This document shows, in pieces, positions 1 to 5,623 of a stretch of DNA of 10,900 nt. Position 1 is the stretch's first letter, and every line of letters begins with the position of its first letter. The notes under the pieces were generated by a model. The model was not told the DNA's origin. It made no database searches and saw only the letters and a list, made by a program, of their open reading frames with translations. This stretch comes from Actinomycetota bacterium (GTDB lineage Bacteria; Actinomycetota; Actinomycetes; S36-B12). The position numbers and the translations under genes are program-made. Location: positions 1 to 10,900 of the forward strand of contig VGBQ01000077.1 of assembly GCA_016870425.1 (NCBI GenBank), in the 5' to 3' direction.

Positions 1-1
1 C

Positions 2-1174
2 GGTCTGGTGGCCGGTGGGGTGCCCGCCCCCGATGCCGATCCCGCGCCGGTCATCGTGTCGACCCGGCGACTCACCCGTCTGGATCCGGTCGATGACGTC
101 AGCGGGCAGGTCACGGTCGGTGCCGGGGTGACCCTGGGCGACCTGCACCGCTACGTGGCCGCAGCCGGGTGGGAGTACGGCGTCGACCTCGCCGCGCGCG
201 ACTCCGCGACGATCGGCGGGACGGTGGCGACCAACGCCGGCGGCATCCGCGTGATCGCGCACGGCATGACACGCGCCCAGGTCGTGGGCATCGAGGCCGT
301 GCTGCCCGACGGCAGCGTCGTCGAGCACCTGGCCGGACTCCCCAAGGACAACACGGGCTATGACCTTGCCAGCCTGCTCACCGGCAGTGAGGGCACGCTC
401 GCGGTGATCACGGCTGTGCGCCTGCGACTCCATCGACCCCATCCCGCGTCGTCCGTCGCACTGCTGGGAGTCCAGACCTACGACGATGCTCTTGCTCTCA
501 TGCACGCCGCCGTCCGGCCGGGCGTCACGCTGCTGGCCGCGGAGGTGACCGACCGCACGGGGGTCGAGCTCGCCATGCGCATGTCGGGCCTGCCGTGGCC
601 ACTCGAGCAGCGCCACCCGCTGACGCTGCTCCTGGAGATTGCCGATGGCGGTGAGGGGGAGGGTTTTGACCCCGGCGTGCTGGGAGATCTCGACGTGGCC
701 ATCGGGCTTGACGCCACCGACATCGAGCGCCTGTGGACCTATCGCGAGCTGCAAGGGCAGGTCTTCACGGCGTACGCCGCCGAGCACGGCGCACCGCCCG
801 CGCACAAACTCGACATCTCCATTCCCTTGCGTGACCTTGCCGCGTGCGCCGAACTGCTGCGTCAGCGCGTCGAGGCCTATCCGGGGGTCATCGCCTTCGG
901 CGTCTTCGGCCATCTGGGCGACGGCAACATCCATGTGGAGATCGCCGGCCCTGGCGTCGATGACGAAGCCGTGGACATGATCGTGCTCGGGGCCGTGCGC
1001 GACTTCGGCGGCAGTGTCTCGGCGGAGCACGGCATCGGGCGCGCGAAGGCGCCCTTCCTGGAGTTCTCGCGGTCGCCCGCGGAGATCGCCGCCATGCGCG
1101 CGATCAAGGCGGCGCTCGACCCACGGGGGATCATGAATCCCGGAGTGCTCCTCGCCGATAGGGTCGGCGAGTGA
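2..1174 (+). CDS. FAD-binding oxidase, GlcD/D-2-hydroxyacid dehydrogenase type (5' truncated by window)
   Basis: This is the C-terminal part, about 390 residues, of a PCMH-type flavoprotein related to glycolate oxidase subunit GlcD, D-lactate dehydrogenase and D-2-hydroxyglutarate dehydrogenase. Such enzymes oxidise a 2-hydroxyacid to a 2-oxoacid using FAD. The frame is open from base 2, and the first residues (GLVAGG) look like the end of the FAD pyrophosphate loop, so roughly 50-80 residues lie upstream. The GTG at 8 is internal. Visible motifs are SATIGGTVATNAGG (FAD-binding domain), GYDLASLLTGSEGTLAVIT, GHLGDGNIH in the FAD-oxidase C-terminal domain, and EHGIGRAK followed by ALDPRGIMNPGVLL near the end. 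The His-containing GHLGDGN and EHGIG motifs are the usual substrate and metal region. The stop codon overlaps the start of the next gene (GTGA). The exact substrate cannot be told from sequence. Confidence 0.9.
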   Translation, partial: GLVAGGVPAPDADPAPVIVSTRRLTRLDPVDDVSGQVTVGAGVTLGDLHRYVAAAGWEYGVDLAARDSATIGGTVATNAGGIRVIAHGMTRAQVVGIEAVLPDGSVVEHLAGLPKDNTGYDLASLLTGSEGTLAVITAVRLRLHRPHPASSVALLGVQTYDDALALMHAAVRPGVTLLAAEVTDRTGVELAMRMSGLPWPLEQRHPLTLLLEIADGGEGEGFDPGVLGDLDVAIGLDATDIERLWTYRELQGQVFTAYAAEHGAPPAHKLDISIPLRDLAACAELLRQRVEAYPGVIAFGVFGHLGDGNIHVEIAGPGVDDEAVDMIVLGAVRDFGGSVSAEHGIGRAKAPFLEFSRSPAEIAAMRAIKAALDPRGIMNPGVLLADRVGE

Positions 1175-2082
1175 GCGAGATCCCCGTCGTCGGCCTGCGC
1201 GAGCCCTGCCCCTGCGGATCCGGCAAGAGATACAAGGCCTGCCATGGCAAGGCGCGCAATCGCGATGCCGTCGCCCATGTCACGCGGCCCTTCGAGGGCC
1301 TGGCGAGCGAGTGCGACTGGGTGGCCTTCCGCGAAATCGTGCCGGCGGCCACCGCCCCCCTCACGCTGCGCGACGGCACCGACAGGCGCGTCATCCTGAC
1401 CACGGTGCTCCCCCTGGCCTGGCCCGCGCTTGTGCGCGACAACGGCGATGTCTACCTCGCCCTGCAGGTGACGACCGGCTCGGGCGATGCCAGTCGCGAT
1501 GCCGCCGACGCCCTCCTGCGCGCGCTGGAGAGTGAGCCCGGCACGCCCGTGCCCCCCGTCGGATTGCCGGGTCCGGGCCCACGCCTGCAGGATCTCGTCG
1601 CGGATGTGCGCCTCGAGGTCACCATCCACGACGACTTCGACTACTGGATGGCCGATGAGGCCAGCGCCGATGCCCCGGGCGTGCGCGATTCCCTGGAGCG
1701 CGCCAACAGCAAGGTGATGCCCACGGTGCGCCTGCAGTCGGTCGACTCGGCGTACTGGGTGCGGATGGGCGACAAGGTCTTCCTGCGCTGGGTCCGGCCC
1801 GAGCCCGAGGAGAAGTTGCTCGATGCCATCGCCCGACTGCACGCCGCGGGCGACAGTGCCCTGCCGGGTGTGCCATCGCGCTTCATCGGATCCTTCCGCG
1901 CTGACGGGCTGCTCGTGCCCGTGTGGGAACTCACTGATGGCAGCGCGGCCGCCGAGACCGAAGCCGCCGCGGTCGACTTCGGCGCGCGACTTGCCGCTGC
2001 CCTCGAGGTCGCCGAGCCGCTGACCTCGCAGGAGCGCCGGGCGCGCGCTGGATTGCAGAACCGTCAGGTCACGCTTCGCTGA
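1171..2082 (+). CDS. DUF5926 family protein with N-terminal SEC-C zinc motif
   Basis: This 303-residue protein matches my recollection of the actinobacterial DUF5926 family (often labelled SEC-C or SecA-like) along its length. Residues 10-26 form a SEC-C motif, EPCPCGSGKRYKACHG, with C13, C15, C24 and H25 as probable zinc ligands like those at the C-terminus of SecA. The body carries RPFEGL, ECDWVAFREIVPAATAPL, TTVLPLAWPALVR, LRWVRPEPEEKLLDAIARLHAAG, and a terminal ERRARAGLQNRQVTL. The family's function is unknown to me; the motif suggests binding to protein or nucleic acid. The start is well fixed: an in-frame TAG at 1159-1161 rules out an earlier one, and GTG 1171 overlaps the oxidase stop, implying translational coupling. 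Relatives that I recall carry a basic N-terminal tail before the SEC-C motif, which is absent here. It converges on the GDT1 gene with 7 bases between stops. Confidence 0.85.
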   Translation: MSEIPVVGLREPCPCGSGKRYKACHGKARNRDAVAHVTRPFEGLASECDWVAFREIVPAATAPLTLRDGTDRRVILTTVLPLAWPALVRDNGDVYLALQVTTGSGDASRDAADALLRALESEPGTPVPPVGLPGPGPRLQDLVADVRLEVTIHDDFDYWMADEASADAPGVRDSLERANSKVMPTVRLQSVDSAYWVRMGDKVFLRWVRPEPEEKLLDAIARLHAAGDSALPGVPSRFIGSFRADGLLVPVWELTDGSAAAETEAAAVDFGARLAAALEVAEPLTSQERRARAGLQNRQVTLR

Positions 2083-2084
2083 CG
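2062..2084. terminator. Weak stem-loop at convergent gene ends
   Basis: CGTCAG (2062-2067) pairs with CTGACG (2079-2084) around an 11-base loop. It straddles the DUF5926 stop codon and sits just before the stop of the convergent GDT1 gene. There is no T-run on either side. The stem is only 6 bp, so a termination role is a guess from position. Confidence 0.25.
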
Positions 2085-2089
2085 CGCCG

Positions 2090-2725
2090 TCATGCCTGGA
2101 TGAACTCCACGAGGGTCCAGGCGGCGAGCCCGGCGAGCACGAGCGCTGAGACGAGTCTGATCCGCCAGAGTGCCACGCGCTGCTGCAGCCAGCCGCCGAC
2201 CAGCACCGCGATGCCCGCCACGACGATCAGGGCGAGCCATGCGCCTAGGAAGACAGACACCGGCTGGCCGGTGCGTGCGGCGAGCCCCGCGGTGAGCAGT
2301 TGGGAGAGATCACCCCACTCGGCGGTGAAGAGCACGATGAAGCTCGTGATTGCGATGCGCAGGGCTGACGTCGATTCGCCCGCACGGCGGGCGGCGGCCT
2401 CCTCGAACTCCTCCTCCTCGCTGGCCTCCTGCGCGGCTTCGGCGCTGCGCGCACGCAGGCCGGAGACCAGCATGAGGATCGCCCCTGCGGCGAAGAGCAC
2501 GCAGGTGACGCCCAGGACCAGCCGCTGTGGGAGCAGGGCCAGCAGTCCGCCCGCGGCGACCGCGATGGCACTTTGCACGGCGAAGGCGAGGGCGACGCCC
2601 ACCCACACCGCGAGGCGGCGGTAGCGCGTGGAGAGGACCAGGGTCGCGATGAAGGTCTTGTCGGGCAGCTCCGCGGGGAAGATGAGGAGGAAGGCCAGAC
2701 CGACGGTCGCGAAGTCAGGGATCAC
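2090..2725 (-). CDS. GDT1/TMEM165 (UPF0016) family cation transporter
   Basis: This 211-residue membrane protein has the two-repeat layout of the UPF0016/GDT1 family, whose members export or exchange Mn2+ or Ca2+. Hydrophobic segments lie at about 5-20, 38-60, 68-90, 122-140, 155-178 and 188-208. The first signature is ELPDKT (residues 19-24) in repeat one. The second is EWGDLSQ (136-142) in repeat two, where the usual basic residue after GD is leucine. An acidic linker (about 97-111, several consecutive Glu) separates the repeats. The start chosen is GTG at 2725, which overlaps the stop of the upstream channel-like gene as GTGA. The frame stays open to 3418, but that upstream part is antisense-shadow sequence of the channel gene and contains no transporter motif. 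The ion is most likely Mn2+ by family, but not proven here. Confidence 0.88.
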   Translation of the reverse strand: MIPDFATVGLAFLLIFPAELPDKTFIATLVLSTRYRRLAVWVGVALAFAVQSAIAVAAGGLLALLPQRLVLGVTCVLFAAGAILMLVSGLRARSAEAAQEASEEEEFEEAAARRAGESTSALRIAITSFIVLFTAEWGDLSQLLTAGLAARTGQPVSVFLGAWLALIVVAGIAVLVGGWLQQRVALWRIRLVSALVLAGLAAWTLVEFIQA

Positions 2726-4041
2726 GGCTCGTTCTGCCGCGCAGCCAGGGCGGGCCACATCACCGGAAGCGGCGGATGCCGGGGGCCCGACCACGGTGCG
2801 GGCGGGAGCATGAAGCGCTGGGCGAGGTGATAGGCGGCCAGCTCGTAGCGGCCGCGGACCCTGCGGAAGATCTCGAAGGCCTCGCCGCGGTCGCGCTCGA
2901 TGGAGACACCGGCCGACTCGAGGTAGTCCAGGGCCTCGTCGAATTCCTCGCGGCTCAGCGTGGACTCGCGCGTCTGATAGGAGAGCAGGACCTGCTTGGT
3001 CGTGGGGAGACGCCCGCGCAGGCTGTCGAGGGTGATCGCCTTCTCCACCTCCTGCATCCCGAGGGGGAGGTAGGCGTCTGCGGCACCTCCCGTGCTCGGC
3101 TGTGTCGGGTCCTTCTCGACGACCCCGAAGACGTCGAGGGTTGCCTTGAGTCGTCGTTCCCAGGACTGGAAGCGGATGAGCGAATCCAGGCCGATCTCCG
3201 CCGCATCGATCGACAGGATCGCCTGGCCGCCCTGCTGCAGGAGCGTGACCGTGCGCGGGTCGGGCGGGGTCTTGCGCGTCGCGCAGTGCAGGGCCGCGGC
3301 ATCCAAGGCAGAGAGCAGTGCGATGAGCCAATTGCGCGTGCCGACCGATGAGCGGAATCGGTTGAGCGAGGGATAGAGCGTCTGCGTCAGACGCACCTGG
3401 GCGCTCCAGGGGATCCACTGGGCGAAGAGGTCGGACAGGTCAGCATCACCCTCGAGAAGTTGCACGCGCGCGAGGTATTCCGGCCCCCACTCCGGAGCAC
3501 CGCTGAGTCCGGTGTCGAGCAGGACGCGCGTCTCACGCGCGAGATAGGCCTGGTAGAGGGTGGGGAGGAATCCGATGAGCAGGGCGATCACGGCGGGCCC
3601 GGTTATCGCCGCGAAGAAGTCAAGGATGGTCACGCTCTCGCCGGGAGTGCCGACCAGGCCGAGCGTGAGCAGGCCGGATCCGGCCTGCAGGAATGCCTGG
3701 GTGATGCTGACATCCGTGACCCCGAAGATCATCAGTGCGTACGCCGTGAGGAAGATGACGAGCCAGACAACCAGTGCCGCGATGATGCCCAGCGGCCCGC
3801 TCCAGGCGAGAATGCGATCGCGCGCCGCGTAGGTGCGGAAGAGACGGGCAAGGCCGGACGTGGCGAGGTCGGTGCCGCGGACGACGACGGCGAAGAGCCA
3901 GGAGACCGTCGCGCGGGGGATCACCATGGTGCGGACGATGCTCATGCCCGCCAGAACGAGCAGTGCGATGCCGATGGCGAAGGGCACCGCCCGGGCCACC
4001 GGATCCCATGACCCGAGGTCGGTCTCCAGCGCCCATGTCAC
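2722..4041 (-). CDS. Ion-channel-like membrane protein with pore-loop motif and large cytosolic domain
   Basis: This is a 439-residue protein. Hydrophobic helices lie at about 16-37, 83-106 and 138-163. Between the last two is a re-entrant-like segment, GSGLLTLGLVGTP (121-133), resembling the selectivity loop of two-TM potassium-channel-like proteins (TLG-V-G in place of TVGYG). It is followed by IALLIGFLPTLYQAYLARE, which I recall from actinobacterial proteins annotated as ion-channel-like. Residues 170-439 are soluble and probably cytosolic, with no motif I recognise. GTG 4041 is taken as start because a TACCCT -10 box sits exactly six bases upstream, and translation from there gives a short soluble N-terminus before the first helix. 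The frame extends to 4224, but that part overlaps the divergent DUF4446 gene and its promoter. It is the first gene of a two-gene operon with the GDT1 gene. Channel activity is inferred, not demonstrated. Confidence 0.72.
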   Translation of the reverse strand: MTWALETDLGSWDPVARAVPFAIGIALLVLAGMSIVRTMVIPRATVSWLFAVVVRGTDLATSGLARLFRTYAARDRILAWSGPLGIIAALVVWLVIFLTAYALMIFGVTDVSITQAFLQAGSGLLTLGLVGTPGESVTILDFFAAITGPAVIALLIGFLPTLYQAYLARETRVLLDTGLSGAPEWGPEYLARVQLLEGDADLSDLFAQWIPWSAQVRLTQTLYPSLNRFRSSVGTRNWLIALLSALDAAALHCATRKTPPDPRTVTLLQQGGQAILSIDAAEIGLDSLIRFQSWERRLKATLDVFGVVEKDPTQPSTGGAADAYLPLGMQEVEKAITLDSLRGRLPTTKQVLLSYQTRESTLSREEFDEALDYLESAGVSIERDRGEAFEIFRRVRGRYELAAYHLAQRFMLPPAPWSGPRHPPLPVMWPALAARQNEP

Positions 4042-4047
4042 ACCCCG

Positions 4048-4053
4048 AGGGTA
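4048..4053 (-). promoter_or_regulatory. Leaderless -10 box (TACCCT) for the channel-GDT1 operon
   Basis: On the minus strand TACCCT (4053-4048) is followed by exactly six bases (4047-4042) and then the GTG at 4041. This would place transcription start on the start codon itself. There is no convincing Shine-Dalgarno sequence before this GTG. The same geometry recurs at four other genes in the window. Confidence 0.6.
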
Positions 4054-4070
4054 GCCGCGCGGTTGCCGAC

Positions 4071-4076
4071 TAGGCT
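4071..4076 (+). promoter_or_regulatory. Leaderless -10 box (TAGGCT) for the DUF4446 gene
   Basis: TAGGCT at 4071-4076 is followed by six bases (GCTCCG) and the GTG start at 4083. No Shine-Dalgarno sequence precedes the start. Only 17 bases separate this box from the oppositely oriented TACCCT at 4048-4053. Confidence 0.6.
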
Positions 4077-4082
4077 GCTCCG

Positions 4083-4580
4083 GTGACCTGGGATGCGCAG
4101 ACCGGCGTACTCGTCGTCGGTGCCGTCGCCCTTGTTGCTCTGGTCCTCGCCGTTGTGCTGGCCGCGCGCACTGGCCGCATGAAGCGGCAGTACGCCGTCC
4201 TGTCGGCAGCGGACACCCGCGCATCCTTCGTGGAGGTGGTCGCGCGCAAGACCGCGGAGGTCGAGGCGCTGCGCGACGACGTCGCCCAGCTGGCGGATGA
4301 CCTGCGATCGACCCAGCGCGAGCTACAGATGGCGATCCGGCACGTCGGGGTGGTGCGCTACGACGCCTTCGGGGACATGGGCGGCCGGATGTCCTTCAGT
4401 GCCGCGCTTGTCGATGACCATGGCAATGGATTCGTCCTGACGTCGGTGCACGCCCGCAGCGAATCCCGCAGTTATGTCAAGCAGTTGCGCGGAGGCATGG
4501 CCGAGGTCAACCTAAGTCCTGAGGAGTCGGCCGCCGTGGCGGACGCCGTGGCGAGCATCCCTCGCGGCCACCTCGAGTGA
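4083..4580 (+). CDS. DUF4446 family membrane-anchored protein
   Basis: This 165-residue protein matches the DUF4446 family of Gram-positive bacteria, whose function is not known. Residues 8-28 form one transmembrane helix near the N-terminus. Residues 45-85 are rich in Glu, Arg, Leu and Ala and look like a coiled coil. The family core follows: HVGVVRYDAF (87-96), DMGGRMSFSAALVDDHGNG (98-116), FVLTSVHARSESRSYVK (117-133) and LSPEES (144-149). Length and motif order are normal. GTG 4083 is chosen because the helix lies immediately after it and a TAGGCT -10 box lies six bases upstream. It is divergent from the channel gene and convergent with the NlpC/P60 gene, so it appears monocistronic. Confidence 0.88.
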   Translation: MTWDAQTGVLVVGAVALVALVLAVVLAARTGRMKRQYAVLSAADTRASFVEVVARKTAEVEALRDDVAQLADDLRSTQRELQMAIRHVGVVRYDAFGDMGGRMSFSAALVDDHGNGFVLTSVHARSESRSYVKQLRGGMAEVNLSPEESAAVADAVASIPRGHLE

Positions 4581-4592
4581 GGCGGCCGCGAG
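4561..4592. terminator. Bidirectional terminator-like hairpin between DUF4446 and NlpC/P60 genes
   Basis: CTCGCGGCC (4561-4569) pairs perfectly with GGCCGCGAG (4584-4592). Inside, CCTC (4571-4574) pairs with GAGG (4579-4582) around a GAGT loop, leaving a single A/C mismatch. This gives about 13 bp of GC-rich stem with a tetraloop. It overlaps the last codons and stop (4578-4580) of DUF4446 and lies 9 bases past the NlpC/P60 stop. No T-tract is present, as is common for actinobacterial terminator hairpins. Confidence 0.65.
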
Positions 4593-4601
4593 CCGGAGCT
4601 G

Positions 4602-5195
4602 CTAGCGCGGGATCGTGACCCGGCCCATGCCGGTGAAGTGGGTGTTGGTCCAGGGCGTGCCCTTGACGACACCGCGGACCACGCCGATGCCGTAGTCAGA
4701 CGCGTGCACGACCTTGCCGTCACCGATGTAGATGGCGACATGGTGGGCGCCGTTTTCGAAGTAGAAGGCCAGGTCGCCAGGACGGGCCTCCTTGAGCGAG
4801 ATCCGCTCGGTCTCGTTGTACTGGGCGCGGCTGTAGTGAGTGAGCTCGATGCCGACACCGCGCCAGGCGTAGACGACCAGGCCCGAGCAGTCGAAGGCGT
4901 TGGGGCCCTCTGCACCGCTGGCGTAGTCGTCGCCGACCTGGGCGAGTGCGCGCTTGACGACCTGGGCGCGCACGAGATCGTCGGCCGCGAGGGCCTCCCG
5001 TGTCTGCCGGTCCTTTGAGGCCTTCTTGCGGTACTCCGTGGCTGCCTGGCGGCTGGTCTCCTCGTGGATGCTGCCACGCGGTGGCGGGGCATCCTCGGCG
5101 TGCACCACGGCAGGGGCCACGAGGGCGCCGGTCGCGAGCAGGGCCGAAGCAAGGACGGTGGTGCCGAGGCGGGTCAGGATGGACTGACGGCGCAT
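4602..5195 (-). CDS. Secreted NlpC/P60 peptidoglycan endopeptidase
   Basis: This 197-residue exported cysteine peptidase probably cleaves peptide stems in peptidoglycan. Residues 1-33 are a signal peptide: MRRQ n-region, hydrophobic core about 12-29, and VHA before E34 as a likely signal peptidase I site. Residues 34-70 are a short charged, helical linker. The NlpC/P60 domain runs from about 72 to 197, with the catalytic Cys103 in NAFDCSGLVVYAW, catalytic His142 in HHVAIYIGDG, and a probable third polar residue at His154 in VVHAS. ATG 5195 is chosen because it begins the signal peptide and has a GAGGGAG ribosome site a few bases upstream. The open frame to 5450 would translate the riboswitch and is rejected. 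The gene is monocistronic and preceded by a c-di-AMP riboswitch, a pairing known for actinobacterial cell-wall hydrolases. Confidence 0.92.
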   Translation of the reverse strand: MRRQSILTRLGTTVLASALLATGALVAPAVVHAEDAPPPRGSIHEETSRQAATEYRKKASKDRQTREALAADDLVRAQVVKRALAQVGDDYASGAEGPNAFDCSGLVVYAWRGVGIELTHYSRAQYNETERISLKEARPGDLAFYFENGAHHVAIYIGDGKVVHASDYGIGVVRGVVKGTPWTNTHFTGMGRVTIPR

Positions 5196-5198
5196 GCG

Positions 5199-5205
5199 CT
5201 CCCTC
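5199..5205 (-). promoter_or_regulatory. Shine-Dalgarno site of the NlpC/P60 gene, adjacent to the riboswitch
   Basis: GAGGGAG (5205-5199) lies three bases before the ATG at 5195. Its AGGG core sits about five bases away. It begins only six bases after the 3' strand of the presumed riboswitch P1 stem (ends at 5212), so folding of the aptamer could affect ribosome access. Confidence 0.6.
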
Positions 5206-5211
5206 TTCCGT

Positions 5212-5422
5212 CCGCCTCCCAGGTGAGCTGTCGGGCTCGGGCTGAAGAGCGCCCTACCCGCGTGCCGGAGCACGTGGGATTCGCCCCAGGAGGGCCATGC
5301 CCTCCCGGCCGCGACCGGCTGTCGCGTCCGTCTCGCCAGGGCTTGCCCTGGCGTGGGTCCCCGGTACGGCGTACCCCTGTCCGGGAGAGGTGCGCCCCGG
5401 ATGAGGCTTGCCGATTCGGCGG
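5212..5422 (-). promoter_or_regulatory. c-di-AMP riboswitch aptamer (ydaO/yuaA class)
   Basis: Read on the minus strand, the leader contains the conserved blocks of the ydaO class in order. They are CCGCCGAATC (5422-5413), GGGGACCCA (5362-5354), GGGGCGAATC (5287-5278), GGGTAGGGC (5259-5251) and GCCCGAGCCCGACAGCT (5242-5226). I recall these blocks from the Bacillus subtilis ydaO leader (GGGGACCCA, GGGGTGAATC, GGTAGGGC, GCCCGAATCCGTCAGCT). CCGCC (5422-5418) can pair with GGCGG (5216-5212) to close the P1 stem. Variable hairpins lie between the blocks: a perfect 8-bp stem with CAAG loop at 5353-5334, GGAGGGC/GCCCTCC at 5305-5289, and TCCGGG/CCCGGA and GGTAC/GTACC before GGGGACCCA. In the known class c-di-AMP binding lowers expression, and actinobacterial examples precede Rpf and NlpC/P60 wall hydrolases. 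The assignment is from motif recall, not a covariance search. Confidence 0.9.
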
Positions 5423-5424
5423 GC

Positions 5425-5460
5425 CGCTCGTCGGGGGCGGGTGCCCCCATCGGCCGAGCG
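5425..5460 (-). other. Stable 5' stem-loop at the start of the riboswitch transcript
   Basis: On the minus strand CGCTCG (5460-5455) pairs with CGAGCG (5430-5425), and inside it GGGGGC (5448-5443) pairs with GCCCCC (5438-5433) around an ACCC loop. It ends three bases before the aptamer P1 stem. If the promoter at 5469-5499 is correct, this is the very 5' end of the mRNA. A role in mRNA stability or folding is inferred. Confidence 0.5.
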
Positions 5461-5468
5461 ACTTCGTG

Positions 5469-5499
5469 ACCATGCCATGACCGGTCGGGGACGGGTCAA
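5469..5499 (-). promoter_or_regulatory. Tentative promoter for the riboswitch-NlpC/P60 transcript
   Basis: On the minus strand TTGACC (5499-5494) is a good -35 candidate. CATGGT (5474-5469) is a possible -10 with 19-base spacing; an overlapping TGGCAT gives 16. Start would fall near 5462, just ahead of the 5' stem-loop. The -10 is poor, so the assignment is uncertain. Confidence 0.4.
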
Positions 5500-5511
5500 G
5501 CCGACGTCCGA

Positions 5512-5557
5512 ATAACGGAACGATAACGGGATGTCACATCTGTCACATGGATAACAG
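5512..5557. repeat. Short direct repeats upstream of the NlpC/P60 promoter (possible regulator sites)
   Basis: Plus strand: ATAACGG occurs at 5512-5518 and 5523-5529, with a related ATAACAG at 5551-5557. Between them GTCACAT occurs twice, at 5533-5539 and 5542-5548, giving GTCACA-N3-GTCACA with a 9-base period. They lie just upstream of the tentative -35 in the most AT-rich part of this spacer. The paired GTCACA resembles the loose direct-repeat site I recall for MtrA, which controls cell-wall hydrolase genes in actinobacteria. That link is inference. Confidence 0.45.
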
Positions 5558-5623
5558 TTCTCCGGTGGGTCTGCCCCGGGCGAGGCGAATCGGCCGAGTG
5601 GGCCCTGGACGCCCCGGTCGATC

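Noticed and set aside
877..1842. 321-residue minus-strand open frame
   Set aside because: Antisense to the oxidase and DUF5926 genes, which have clear family motifs; no domain or start signal of its own.
2726..3418. Upstream extension of the GDT1 frame (442 residues)
   Set aside because: The extension is low-complexity Arg/Pro/Ala sequence antiparallel in frame to the channel gene. GDT1 homologues begin at the first helix, and GTG 2725 makes a clean GTGA overlap.
4042..4224. Longer start for the channel gene
   Set aside because: It overlaps the divergent DUF4446 coding region and both -10 boxes; the GTG at 4041 has the six-base leaderless spacing.
5196..5450. N-terminal extension of the NlpC/P60 frame to 5450
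   Set aside because: It would bury the signal peptide inside the protein and translate the riboswitch aptamer.
5541..5548. CRP-type site (TGTGA-N6-TCACA) in the NlpC/P60 upstream region
   Set aside because: The two TGTGACA units are direct, not inverted, repeats, so the CRP palindrome is not formed.
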